From the NCBI GenBank assembly GCA_027002475.1, contig JALWZS010000038.1:1-46031 (forward strand): a stretch of DNA of 46,031 bases, read 5' to 3'. The notes below the pieces were generated by a model. It was not told the origin of the DNA. It made no database searches and saw only the letters and a program-made list of their open reading frames with translations. Positions within the stretch are counted from its first letter, which is position 1. The number at the start of each line of letters is the position of its first letter. The DNA is from a bacterium. GTDB lineage: Bacteria > Patescibacteriota > 4484-211 > GCA-002791395. Made by a program: the position numbers and the translations under genes. Below, in pieces: positions 24,157-32,975 of the stretch.

Positions 24157-25293
24157 GTGTTTAATTCTAGAGAGGAGAAGCTAATCTTAGCTATACTACT
24201 TTTTGCTGGGGCTTCAATTGTCAGCATATGGTGGTTATTGGTTTTAACCAATCATATATTATTTTCAGATTATAAAATTTATTACGATGCTACGTTGAGG
24301 CTCTTTGAGGGGAAGAACCCATATGAACCATATCGTACATTTATTTATCATCCTTTTGTTTTGCTTATGATAAAAATGTTTTCTTTATGGGGATATAGGG
24401 CAGGTCCCTTTTTATGGAGTGGCGCATTGATTATTGTATGGGCTTGGGTGGGGTTTTCTTTTAGGCGCTTGTTGTTGACGTTAGGAGATATACCAGCTTT
24501 GTATTACTGGGTGCTATGGTTTTTCTTTGCACCAGTGGTAGAGAATATTGTTATTGGACAGATTAACATATTTGTAATTGCGGTTTTACTACTAGGTTTT
24601 CTACTTGCCGAAAAAGGCAAGTCTAGCTTGGCAGGATTGTGTTTTGCTCTAGCCATTATATTTAAACTTACCCCAGTAATGTTCTTGCTATATCTAGTTG
24701 TTGTAAAACAATGGAGAACAATTCTTTGGGTTATTATATGGTTCGCGTTTCTTACAGTTATAACAATTGTCGTGCTCGGGCATGTTGTGTTAATGCAGTA
24801 TTTGCAGCTTATGCCATTATTGTCGGTTGATCTGGCTCTAGGTATATATAATCAGAGCATAGTAAGTAGTCTATACATATTGATGCCTAAGTTTATGGGG
24901 GTTTCTAAATTGCTGAACTTAGTGCAGAAATTGATTTCGGTTTATGTTTTGTTTGAGCTCATTAGGGTTAGTAAGAGGGCGGTGGATTCTGCAATGAAGT
25001 ATAGGAAACAACGGTTTGTTTTATTTGTGTTCTTCTTGATGAGTACTCTATTGATGTCCCCTTTGTTGTGGTATCACTATGGCGCTTACGTGCTGTTGCC
25101 TATTTTGGTTCTAGCTGCAAGAACTCGTCGATTGCGCTGGTTAATCGTTAGTGTGGTTTTGTTGTTACAGTTCGATAGGATAATCTTTATGGTGATGGGA
25201 GTATCACTTATATCATCTATAATATATTGGTTAGTGTGGTTTTTCCTAATGCAAAATATTAAGAAGCAATCTGTATTGCAGGTAAAGACTTAA
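24157..25293 (+). CDS. GT87-family (DUF2029) membrane glycosyltransferase
   Basis: A 378-residue polytopic protein with about ten TM helices. The first extracytoplasmic loop has DYKIYYDATLRLFEGKNPYE with a later YHPFV, the Asp-containing loop of GT-C enzymes of the DUF2029/GT87 type (PimE-like), which use polyprenyl-phosphate sugars. Later segments ENIVIGQINIFVIAVLLLGF and FKLTPVMFLLYL are also typical. The start is GTG, supported by the -10 box position. It ends 26 bases from the stop of lepA on the other strand. The sugar and acceptor are unknown. Confidence 0.85.
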   Translation: MFNSREEKLILAILLFAGASIVSIWWLLVLTNHILFSDYKIYYDATLRLFEGKNPYEPYRTFIYHPFVLLMIKMFSLWGYRAGPFLWSGALIIVWAWVGFSFRRLLLTLGDIPALYYWVLWFFFAPVVENIVIGQINIFVIAVLLLGFLLAEKGKSSLAGLCFALAIIFKLTPVMFLLYLVVVKQWRTILWVIIWFAFLTVITIVVLGHVVLMQYLQLMPLLSVDLALGIYNQSIVSSLYILMPKFMGVSKLLNLVQKLISVYVLFELIRVSKRAVDSAMKYRKQRFVLFVFFLMSTLLMSPLLWYHYGAYVLLPILVLAARTRRLRWLIVSVVLLLQFDRIIFMVMGVSLISSIIYWLVWFFLMQNIKKQSVLQVKT

Positions 25294-25319
25294 CTTTATA
25301 AAGCCGAATTGGAACTACC

Positions 25320-27233
25320 CTATATATTAATAATTTTTTGATAGACCTCGTGGGGGATTGAGACTTTGCCTTGTGCTTGTAGTCGTTTTTTGCCCTTTGC
25401 TTGTTTTCTGAGGAGTTTGTCTTTTCTGGTCCGGTCTCCACCGTAAAGTTTGGCTGTAACATCCTTTCGCACTGCAGGTAGGTCTGCTCTTGCAACAACG
25501 TTCCCTCCAATTGCAGCTTGAATCGGCACTTTAAACTGTTGGCGAGGGAGTGCTTCTTTTAGTGTTTCTACTAGCTTTTTGCCAATCTCAACCGCTTGTT
25601 CTCTAACAACAAGTCGTGATAGCGCTGGGTGTGGTTCCTTATTAAGTAATATTTCAAGTTTAACCAAGTCGACTGCTCGATATTCTGTGACCTCATAATC
25701 CAAAGAGGCATAACCTGACGAGACCGACTTTATTTGGTCATGGTAGTTGCTTATAACCTCAGATAGTGGCATGTTGTAATGTAACTCAACCCTAGTCGAT
25801 GCCTCAATGTACTTGTCTCCCTGCCCGCTATCACTTGAGCCTTGTGACTGTGGTCGGGCAAAATACTGCATATCGATAAATTCACCTCTGTGTTCCTCGC
25901 TAACTTTCATCAGTGCTCCAATGTATTCTTGTTTAGAAAAAAGCGAGACCTTACACCATGGCTCTTCAATCTTTTCGATGTATGTAGGGTCTGGCATATC
26001 TGGAGCCGATTGAACGTGTATTGTCTCACCTTTTTTTAACGTGACATGATAAAGAACATTTGGCGTCGTGATTTGAGTGGCAACGCCATACTCTCGCTCA
26101 ATTCGCTCTCGTACAACGTCAACATGGAGTAGCCCCAAAAAGCCACACCTAAACCCAGATCCCATTATTGGGGAGTTAAATGGTTCAAATGTAAACGCTG
26201 CATCGGTTAAGTTGTACCGCTCTACCGCGTCCCTTAGTTCTTTGATTTGGTCGGCATCTTGCGGAAACAGATTGGCATAAACCATTGGCTTTGGTTCGTG
26301 ATATCCAGGCAGTGGCTCTTTGGCGCGGTTTTTGCCTGTGATTGTAATTGTGTCTCCGACTCGAACCTTGTTTATATCTTTAAGCCCGGTTGCAACATAC
26401 CCCACGTCACCTGCTTTTAATGTTGTGGTCGATTCGTATGTGCTTGTTACAAAACCAATCTCTAAAGGCTCAAAAGATGTGTTTGTATTCATTAAGTAGA
26501 GCTCACCTTTTTTTAACGCACCATCAACTATCCGAACGTGTGCAACAACGCCTTTGTGTTGATCGTAGAAACTGTCAAAGATTAATGCTCTAAGTGGCGC
26601 ATTAGGTTCGCCTGTTGGTGCTGGGACTTTTTTAATTATCTCTTCAAGAAGTTCTGATACGCCCTCTCCTGTTTTACCGCTTGTAAAAAGTATTTCATCT
26701 TCACTAAATCCAAGGGTTTCAACAAGATCTAAGGCAACGTCTTCGGGGTGTGCTGATGGAAGATCGATTTTGTTTACCACTGGAATGATTGTTAAATTTG
26801 CTTGTTGAGCTTTATGCAAGTTGGCTAAGGTTTGTGCCTCTATTCCTTGCGTTGCATCAACTAAAAGGATTGCACCTTCGCAGGCGGCTAGGGCGCGGCT
26901 GACCTCGTATGAGAAATCAATGTGACCAGGGGTATCGATGAGATTTAAGATGAATTGGGCTGGTTCGTTAGTTGCTCCCTCTTTGTAACTTGTGATTTGC
27001 TCCTTGTTTGTAATTTGTGATTTGTGATTTGGTTTTTGTGCTACGTACTTCATTCTTGCGGGTTGGAGTTTTATAGTTATTCCCCGTTCGCGCTCTAGAT
27101 CAATCTTGTCTAAAAACTGCTCTTGCATATCGCGCTCACTTACTGTTCCAGTGATTTGAAGCATCCTGTCAGCTAGGGTTGACTTGCCGTGGTCAATATG
27201 TGCAATTATCGAAAAATTCCTAATATCTTGCAT
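25320..27233 (-). CDS. lepA: Elongation factor 4 (LepA) with a repeat-like insertion
   Basis: LepA/EF4 is a ribosome-binding translational GTPase. G1 is AHIDHGKST (11-19), G3 is DTPGHIDF, G4 is NKID, and the C-terminal region ends with GGDRTRKDKLLRKQAKGKKR. At 637 residues it is longer than the usual 600. About 22 extra residues (near 66-90, rich in Lys, Gln, Ile and Thr) lie between GITIK and the G3 motif, where E. coli LepA has a short hairpin. The DNA there holds repeated gtgattt/gtaattt words. TATAAT (27240-27245 on the minus strand) lies six bases before the ATG. Confidence 0.95.
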   Translation of the reverse strand: MQDIRNFSIIAHIDHGKSTLADRMLQITGTVSERDMQEQFLDKIDLERERGITIKLQPARMKYVAQKPNHKSQITNKEQITSYKEGATNEPAQFILNLIDTPGHIDFSYEVSRALAACEGAILLVDATQGIEAQTLANLHKAQQANLTIIPVVNKIDLPSAHPEDVALDLVETLGFSEDEILFTSGKTGEGVSELLEEIIKKVPAPTGEPNAPLRALIFDSFYDQHKGVVAHVRIVDGALKKGELYLMNTNTSFEPLEIGFVTSTYESTTTLKAGDVGYVATGLKDINKVRVGDTITITGKNRAKEPLPGYHEPKPMVYANLFPQDADQIKELRDAVERYNLTDAAFTFEPFNSPIMGSGFRCGFLGLLHVDVVRERIEREYGVATQITTPNVLYHVTLKKGETIHVQSAPDMPDPTYIEKIEEPWCKVSLFSKQEYIGALMKVSEEHRGEFIDMQYFARPQSQGSSDSGQGDKYIEASTRVELHYNMPLSEVISNYHDQIKSVSSGYASLDYEVTEYRAVDLVKLEILLNKEPHPALSRLVVREQAVEIGKKLVETLKEALPRQQFKVPIQAAIGGNVVARADLPAVRKDVTAKLYGGDRTRKDKLLRKQAKGKKRLQAQGKVSIPHEVYQKIINI

Positions 27234-27239
27234 GTGAGT

Positions 27240-27245
27240 ATTATA
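27240..27245 (-). promoter_or_regulatory. -10 box of lepA, leaderless geometry
   Basis: On the minus strand a perfect TATAAT is followed by six bases (ACTCAC) and the lepA ATG. No good -35 is seen 17 bases upstream. Confidence 0.65.
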
Positions 27246-27258
27246 CGGGGAAAGAATT

Positions 27259-28737
27259 CTATTTTATAAAGTAGATTGTAGAAAAATCAATCTTTTCTTC
27301 TCGTGTGACCTTCAAATTGCTGCATTGGAATATTTTTTGCCTAAATTGCTCCCAAATAGGACCGGTGAAGTATGGCGGTTGTAAGGTGTCGACAACAATC
27401 TTTGGTTTGTTTCTGCGCAGGTCAGAACAAATAGTGTTCATGGTTTCTGGTGCGAGCCATACAGGACGGTCATAATAATACTTTGAAGAAGATCTTGTTT
27501 GCGTATAAAAATATATTTGACTTTCTCGCCCAAGATTGTAAATGAAGTCTCCTGGGTTGACATACTGACTCAGTCTGGTAGACAGGAATACACTATTGTC
27601 GTACCATTTTCCTCGTCCATACGTTTGGAAGATTGGTGCGAGAAGCTGATCTGTTCTTGTGTTGAGCACGATACTCTTATAGTTGAATATAGATATAATT
27701 GCGCTTGCAATAAGGATGGACGTTAGCGCGCTTCTAATTTGAATTTTGTTGATTCCGCTAATTAGGGCTATCGTTAAGAGTGATAGGAAAGGGATTAATT
27801 GTATATAGTAGTGAGGTGAGCCTCGGCCAATATACTGAATCAAAAGAATGCCTATTAATAAGTTCAAAGATATTAGTAGAAGAGTGATTTCCTTTCTATG
27901 GAACAGAGTATATATTGCTGCTGTTATACCTAATAACCATACGGCTATATTTTCAGTGATAATTCCAATAGGGAAATTAAATATTCGTATTGGGAAACGT
28001 AGTTGTCTCAGATATAGAGAGTTGTATGTAAAGTTGGCGAACCAATAATCATTGACATACTCTCTTCCACCAATTGCGTAATATGTTAATAATGGGAAGC
28101 TAACTGTAATCCCCGTGCCTATGGTTAAAGACAGAATTCGCTTATACTCCCTTTGCCATATTAGAAATGCCATTATTGCAAAAAGATTGCTGACCGCAAC
28201 GGTTTTTGTTAATATCGCGCTTCCTATGAGTATGCCAGCTGCCATATCCCATAAGTATCCTCGCTTGGTTAAAATAATATAAATTCCAGACATTATAAAA
28301 AAGAGCATAAAAATCTCTGTGTTTGCGGTTGATGCTTGTATGAAAGGTAAAGACAGTGAGAATAGGGATAATATGTATACGATTAGTGCATTCATAGGAC
28401 TGAGGACAATTCGAGCTACTTTGTACGTGATAAGTGATGAAAGTATAACTGCAGTTGTCGCGCATGCCTTTATGGCCACGGTATTTACTCCAAAGAGCTT
28501 AATAATAAGTGCGTAGATTAAGTAGATTACAATTGGCTTATGGTCAAAAAAATTCACGTAAGGGAAGTTACCTCTTAATAGTTCTTGGGCCATATATGCA
28601 TAGCTACCCTCATCTGTCTCTAGAGCAGAGAGATGATACTTATTTCTGAGAAAAAGAAAAATGAGTGATATGCAAATTATTAGAAATGCTGTACGGTATT
28701 TTTTTAGATGGTCGATGCTGATAGTAGATAAATGCAT
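27259..28737 (-). CDS. PMT/ArnT-like GT-C glycosyltransferase
   Basis: A 492-residue membrane protein with about 11 TM helices and a C-terminal soluble part (about residues 390-492). The first loop has LETDEGSYAYMAQELLRG and NFPYVNFFDHKPIVIYL, which match the PMT_2/GT83 glycosyltransferase pattern of Asp-Glu followed by an FDHKP motif; the acidic pair is the catalytic site of the family. These enzymes take sugars from polyprenyl-phosphate donors on the outer membrane face. It faces the PAP2 gene divergently. Donor and acceptor are unknown. Confidence 0.85.
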   Translation of the reverse strand: MHLSTISIDHLKKYRTAFLIICISLIFLFLRNKYHLSALETDEGSYAYMAQELLRGNFPYVNFFDHKPIVIYLIYALIIKLFGVNTVAIKACATTAVILSSLITYKVARIVLSPMNALIVYILSLFSLSLPFIQASTANTEIFMLFFIMSGIYIILTKRGYLWDMAAGILIGSAILTKTVAVSNLFAIMAFLIWQREYKRILSLTIGTGITVSFPLLTYYAIGGREYVNDYWFANFTYNSLYLRQLRFPIRIFNFPIGIITENIAVWLLGITAAIYTLFHRKEITLLLISLNLLIGILLIQYIGRGSPHYYIQLIPFLSLLTIALISGINKIQIRSALTSILIASAIISIFNYKSIVLNTRTDQLLAPIFQTYGRGKWYDNSVFLSTRLSQYVNPGDFIYNLGRESQIYFYTQTRSSSKYYYDRPVWLAPETMNTICSDLRRNKPKIVVDTLQPPYFTGPIWEQFRQKIFQCSNLKVTREEKIDFSTIYFIK

Positions 28738-28810
28738 ATAGAGTCTGTATTAGATTCTACAACTAACTGTCATTAAAAGTATAGTCAAATGCTATACTTC
28801 TTGGGAAGGC

Positions 28811-29719
28811 ATGCGAATTGATAAGTATACATACATAATACTGATTTTGTTTGGACTTACTGTATTCTTTTGGCTTAATGATGGTGAGTGGATGACTCCA
28901 GACAAGATTTTTGTCGTGGTCATGGTTGTAGCGATTTTGTTGGGAAAGGTTAAATCTTTTTTTTGGGATTGGTCAATATTTTTATTTCTTTTAGCATCGT
29001 ATGAGTATTTAAGGAGTAAGATTCCCGATGTGCTCTTGAGAACTCATACATTAGGTCCTATTAGGGCGGAAGAAAAGCTATTTGGTTTCCTTCCTACTGT
29101 AAAGTTACAAAGTCTGTTTTTTAAAGGAGTGCCAAGTTGGTACGATTACTTTTTTGTGTTTATATATGTTTTACATTTTGTGGTTCCACTAGCCTTTGCA
29201 CTTATTTTATGGTTAAGGAACAGGAAGCGATTCTTCTTGTTCATGGGGGCTTTAAGTTTACTTAGTTTTATGGGGTTTGCGACATATTATCTTTATCCAG
29301 CGACCCCTCCATGGCTTGCTGCTATTTGGGGGAATATACCAAGTGTTGTCTCCATACAGATGGAAGTCTACTCGCATATGGGGTTTTTAAAAATAGTTAG
29401 CGTGCCACGTGAGCTGGGGTTTTATAGCGCGTTTGGTGCTAATCCTGTAGCGGCAATTCCTTCATTACATGTAGCTTACCCGTTCTTGATCTTGCTATTT
29501 GCAACGTATTTCTATGGAAGAAAAGGATTATTGCTATTTCCTTATGTTTCGCTAGTGGTTTTAGCCGTAATATATATGGGAGACCATTACTTTATAGATG
29601 CAGTTCTTGGTGTGATTTACTCGAGCGTGGCTTTTTTGGTGGTTGTTTTACTACGCTCGAGCGTTGAGCGTTTATTGGTCTGGGGGCAAATTCGGTTGAA
29701 AAAGATGCTTTCTAAGTAG
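28811..29719 (+). CDS. PAP2-superfamily membrane phosphatase or phosphotransferase (AUR1-like)
   Basis: A 302-residue protein with about six TM helices. The PAP2_3/AUR1-type signature is clear: YYLYPATPPW, then NPVAAIPSLHVAYP with the first catalytic His, and MGDHYFIDAVLG with the second His and Asp. Family members remove or transfer phosphate-linked head groups of lipids. Given the three GT-C-like enzymes nearby, it may recycle polyprenyl phosphate or modify a membrane lipid; this is inference. TATACT lies about 12 bases before the ATG, with a weak GGGAAGG close to it. It overlaps the next minus-strand gene by 48 bases at the 3' end. Confidence 0.86.
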   Translation: MRIDKYTYIILILFGLTVFFWLNDGEWMTPDKIFVVVMVVAILLGKVKSFFWDWSIFLFLLASYEYLRSKIPDVLLRTHTLGPIRAEEKLFGFLPTVKLQSLFFKGVPSWYDYFFVFIYVLHFVVPLAFALILWLRNRKRFFLFMGALSLLSFMGFATYYLYPATPPWLAAIWGNIPSVVSIQMEVYSHMGFLKIVSVPRELGFYSAFGANPVAAIPSLHVAYPFLILLFATYFYGRKGLLLFPYVSLVVLAVIYMGDHYFIDAVLGVIYSSVAFLVVVLLRSSVERLLVWGQIRLKKMLSK

Positions 29720-31138
29720 CTGTAACTTCTTGGGCATTACCGTGTCTTTGTACATGTAGTAAAGCGGGGGGATGGTATATGCCAATACTGTAAACACTGC
29801 AATACCTAGCCGTGCCGTTGGGTCTTCTTGGATCACTTTTAGTAGCTCAAGGGACAGTACTGCGAATATGGCAGATGTTGTAATAATGATTGATCGTCTG
29901 ATATATTTTTTTCTCAAAAGTAGAGAAATTGCTAGAGGTGGGAAGTAATACCAGGGTTGTGGGTGAATTCCGCTTAATACTATCGCTGCAAGCAAGATGA
30001 TCCATGAATATCTTAAAAGATCGTTATACTTTCCCTTTTTAAGCAAATTGAAAATGAATATCAATACTAGAAAGATATAAACGCTATTAAACGCTGTAAC
30101 GAAGGCGATTTTTAAAATAATAGGGGTAAAGCTAATTGGCGTAAGGTCGGTTAGGGTCTTTGTGAGTAACCATGGAAGGTTAATTAAGTTGAATTGGTCG
30201 TAGCTAGCAATGGTGCGTACACCATCTAAGTAATTGCTGTTTAATCCGAAAATGAGGACTGTAATTAGGCTTAGCGCAAATACCGGCATGCAGATTTGAA
30301 GAAGTGACCTTCTCCAAGAGATAATGTTTGTATGAATTGCTTGGCTTATTATCCAAGCTACGGCTAGTAGAAGGATAGGGGCCGCAGAAAACTTTATCAA
30401 GGTAGCGGTTGTTAAAAGTGAGATTGAAATGAAGGGTGACCTCTTTAACGTTGTAAGCCCTGCTATTAGTAGAAGGGTTAATAAAGCTTCTTGAGTTCCG
30501 GCTGGGAGTATATATAGGAGTGTTACTGGGTTGAATGCTAGGACGAACATTTGTTTTGTTAGACGAACCCTTTCATTTTCTTTGCTAACGATAAGTGCTG
30601 TCGCGATGATGCTAAAAAGAGCGACCCCTTTGAGTAAAGATAGGAACGCAATAAGATGATATTGGACTACCTGAGAGGTAAGGTCGGTTAGTAGCAACCA
30701 TATGGGACCATAGGCGTAATTGTTAAAAACTGGTACTTGGACGTAAGGCATTTGATGGCTTGAGAAAAATGAAATCATATCCGTATATGGGTTTATGTGC
30801 ATGACGCCCCAAAGCCAGCTAGCTGCATGATAGTAAAGTGGGTCGTATATTGGGGGATATGCAAGTAAGACTGCAAAAGAAATTATTAGCATTCCTACTA
30901 GCATGCTTTTTTTAGGAACTGTGCTGCGTGTGGCTAGAAGATAATAAATTATAGTTATTGCAATAAATAGCGACATGTATACTGCAAACCTTAGTGGGGC
31001 ATTCATGAGTAAGTTGAATGGACTAAGATAATGCGTTTGTGTATTGATTTTTGCTATGGGAACAATTGCTTGACTTACCGAAAAGGCGAGTCCCATTAAG
31101 ATTAACCCCAACGCACTCCAATTAAGTCGAAACCTCAT
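29672..31138 (-). CDS. GT-C-like membrane glycosyltransferase
   Basis: A 488-residue protein with about 12 TM helices. The first large loop has YPPIYDPLYYHAASWLWG, INPYTD and NYAYGPIWLLL. This acidic, Tyr- and Pro-rich arrangement is like that of GT87-type mannosyltransferases. A later segment ILSGIHPQPWYYFPPLAISL fits the C-terminal half of such enzymes. It lies between PAP2 and tmRNA. TACAAT lies eight bases before the ATG on the minus strand. The family assignment is by pattern, and the substrate is unknown. Confidence 0.72.
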   Translation of the reverse strand: MRFRLNWSALGLILMGLAFSVSQAIVPIAKINTQTHYLSPFNLLMNAPLRFAVYMSLFIAITIIYYLLATRSTVPKKSMLVGMLIISFAVLLAYPPIYDPLYYHAASWLWGVMHINPYTDMISFFSSHQMPYVQVPVFNNYAYGPIWLLLTDLTSQVVQYHLIAFLSLLKGVALFSIIATALIVSKENERVRLTKQMFVLAFNPVTLLYILPAGTQEALLTLLLIAGLTTLKRSPFISISLLTTATLIKFSAAPILLLAVAWIISQAIHTNIISWRRSLLQICMPVFALSLITVLIFGLNSNYLDGVRTIASYDQFNLINLPWLLTKTLTDLTPISFTPIILKIAFVTAFNSVYIFLVLIFIFNLLKKGKYNDLLRYSWIILLAAIVLSGIHPQPWYYFPPLAISLLLRKKYIRRSIIITTSAIFAVLSLELLKVIQEDPTARLGIAVFTVLAYTIPPLYYMYKDTVMPKKLQLLRKHLFQPNLPPDQ

Positions 31139-31182
31139 TAGTTGTAATTGTATGACATGTTCGCTTAAGCGTTTACCTCACG

Positions 31183-31209
31183 AAAAAACCCGCCGTTAGG
31201 CGGGTTTTT
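31183..31209 (-). terminator. Bidirectional intrinsic terminator after tmRNA
   Basis: The stem acccgcc/ggcgggt with loop GTTA is flanked by six A and five T, so it can work on both strands. It lies 44 bases after the tmRNA 3' end. A second perfect 7-bp hairpin (31228-31246, TGTGAGG/CCTCACA) lies between it and tmRNA. Confidence 0.88.
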
Positions 31210-31252
31210 CAGACATAAAGCCGTTTTTGTGAGGAGTTACCTCACATAAGCG

Positions 31253-31630
31253 TGGTGGAGATGGCGGGATTTGCACCCGCGTCCAAGCAGTCTTCGATCA
31301 TAATCAGATATACAAGCTTAGTTATTCCTTGCGGAATATAAATATTCGATAAAAATCGATGATAATGTGCTACGTTGGCTCGCGCCAACAAAATAATTCC
31401 TGATATTTATTACACCGGGCTCTACTCTCATCAGGTAGAAAGTAGTCCGATGCCTTCATAAGGTTCGCTTTACCTAATCGCCCTTAGGCGATAGCTGCAG
31501 CGTATGCATATGAAGGAGCATACGTATTATTTCTCGCATGTACTTTTTTGGTTACTTTATTTAACGAGGGAAGCAACCATCCTCGGCTTGCCAATTATAA
31601 TGAATCCTCTTGTCGAGTCTTGTCATCCCC
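31253..31630 (-). ncRNA. ssrA: Transfer-messenger RNA (tmRNA)
   Basis: tmRNA rescues stalled ribosomes together with SmpB. The 5' end GGGGATG pairs with CATCTCC before the encoded ACCA end, forming a 7-bp acceptor stem with one G-U. The T arm is GCGGG-TGCAAAT-CCCGC. The probable tag frame runs from 31537 to 31484 and reads ARNNTYAPSYAYAAAIA before a TAA, which sits in the loop of a 6-bp hairpin. The Ala-rich hydrophobic end resembles proteolysis tags, but it ends in AIA rather than the common LAA. The resume codon (GCG) is my best guess. The length is 378 bases. smpB lies 67 bases upstream. Confidence 0.94.
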
Positions 31631-31635
31631 AAGTG

Positions 31636-31697
31636 AATTCATGTAACAAGTAAACAGTAAATAGTAATCTTTTTACTCGCTACTATTTGCCTGTTAC
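31636..31697. repeat. Imperfect inverted repeat between smpB and ssrA
   Basis: The left half contains gtaacaagtaaacagtaaatagta and the right half tactatttgcctgttac, which pair imperfectly around tctttttactcgc. The words resemble those in the spacer at 14150-14182. It could fold in the smpB-ssrA transcript and affect its processing. Confidence 0.55.
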
Positions 31698-32153
31698 TTA
31701 CAGCTTATGTCTTTTTAAAGTTCTTTGTAAATGTCTCTTCGAAGCTTTTTCCTCAATTGCTCTTTTCTTTTCGTACTTTTTCCTTGATTTAGCAAGTGCT
31801 ATTTCGAGCTTTATTAAACCTCGCGGGTTATTATACATCTTAATAGGTACGATTGTCAAGCCTTCCGCCTTTGCTTTTTGCCTAATCTCACGCAGCTGAG
31901 CCTTGTGTAAGAGCAACTTTCTTGTACGATATGGATCGTACTCTTTTGTTCTAGCATGCTGGTATGGCGCAATATATGTGTTCAAAAGCATTGGCTCGTT
32001 GTTTTTGTCTATTTTTATAAAGCTATCCTTTATTTGAACTCTGCCTAGTTTAACCGATTTAACTTCGGCGCCAGTCAATTGGATGCCCGCCTCGAATTTA
32101 TCGAGTAGTGTGTAATCCCTGAACGCTTTTGGGTTTTTTGCCAGTATAGACAT
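31698..32153 (-). CDS. smpB: SsrA-binding protein SmpB
   Basis: SmpB brings tmRNA to stalled ribosomes. The 151-residue protein shows the family core: LLDKFEAGIQLTGAEVKSVK, the HARTKEYDPYRTRKLLLHK segment with the conserved DP.R.RKLLLH pattern, and a basic C-terminal tail that enters the mRNA channel. Its RNA partner ssrA follows directly on the same strand. TATAAT (32160-32165) lies six bases before the ATG. Confidence 0.97.
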   Translation of the reverse strand: MSILAKNPKAFRDYTLLDKFEAGIQLTGAEVKSVKLGRVQIKDSFIKIDKNNEPMLLNTYIAPYQHARTKEYDPYRTRKLLLHKAQLREIRQKAKAEGLTIVPIKMYNNPRGLIKLEIALAKSRKKYEKKRAIEEKASKRHLQRTLKRHKL

Positions 32154-32159
32154 GCATTG

Positions 32160-32165
32160 ATTATA
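32160..32165 (-). promoter_or_regulatory. -10 box of smpB, leaderless geometry
   Basis: A perfect TATAAT on the minus strand is followed by CAATGC and the smpB ATG. This promoter may drive smpB and ssrA together. Confidence 0.65.
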
Positions 32166-32276
32166 TGATGAGGTAGTCCGGTTTGCTAGTTTTCTGGTTG
32201 CTAGTTTTAACGTATTTGTAGTCGTGGGGTTGTAGAAAATAGCTAATCTGCGGACTTCGTACTATACTATAGTAGT

Positions 32277-32975
32277 ATGTACGCATTCTGGAGATGGTTT
32301 ATTAGTGTTTTGTTTCCTCCTAAATGCGTACATTGCGCTGTGCCAGGTGCGTATTTGTGCGAGGAGTGTTTTAATAACATTGAGTACCTTGATAAGCAGT
32401 ACTGTCCTGCATGCAATAATCCTTCAATTTTAGGGTACAAATCGCATGGTTGTAGTAGTCGCTCGTATTTGGATCAGTTGATTAGTGTTGCGTGGTATCG
32501 GGGTGTTTTGCGAAGTTTAATAACAAAGTTTAAGTATGGCGCATCTATTCGTGTGCTAGAAAAAGAAATCAATAAGTTAATTAAATTATCGGTAGAGCCG
32601 ACACTTTTCTCAAAAGAAGCAGTATTGGTGCCTGTCCCGCTCCACCCTGCTCGGTTTCGAGCCAGAGGGTTTAATCAGGCTCAAATAATTGTTAAGCTGT
32701 TAAGCAAGCATCTTGGGCTTGCCGCCGATTTGAATCTACTAAAACGCGTGGTAAATACACAAAAACAAAGTAGGGAGCCTTCGTATAAAGAACGACGCAA
32801 AAACATAAAGGATGCTTTCATCGTTAACGACAACGTGTCTTTGCAGTTATATACACATGTGGTTTTAGTAGATGATGTGTATACAAGCGGCAGTACTTTA
32901 GAAGAGTGTGCCAAAACCTTGAAAAAGGCTAACCCAAACTTGTTTGTGAGCGGATTTACCCTTGCGCGAGGTTAA
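32277..32975 (+). CDS. comF: ComF-family phosphoribosyltransferase-like protein
   Basis: A 232-residue ComFC-type protein. The N-terminus has a zinc-ribbon set (PPKCVHC, LCEECF, QYCPAC). The phosphoribosyltransferase domain follows, with PVPLHPARFRARGFNQA and the PRPP loop VVLVDDVYTSGSTLEECA. ComF proteins act in DNA uptake in naturally competent bacteria. The VirB4-type operon is in the same window, but no ComEC or ComEA is visible. TACTAT lies six bases before the ATG. The 3' end overlaps the next gene by 20 bases on the opposite strand. Confidence 0.93.
   Translation: MYAFWRWFISVLFPPKCVHCAVPGAYLCEECFNNIEYLDKQYCPACNNPSILGYKSHGCSSRSYLDQLISVAWYRGVLRSLITKFKYGASIRVLEKEINKLIKLSVEPTLFSKEAVLVPVPLHPARFRARGFNQAQIIVKLLSKHLGLAADLNLLKRVVNTQKQSREPSYKERRKNIKDAFIVNDNVSLQLYTHVVLVDDVYTSGSTLEECAKTLKKANPNLFVSGFTLARG

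Noticed and set aside
31228-31246. The perfect hairpin TGTGAGG/CCTCACA as a second terminator of tmRNA
   Set aside because: On the tmRNA strand it is followed by A rather than T, so it cannot act as an intrinsic terminator; it may only be a processing structure.
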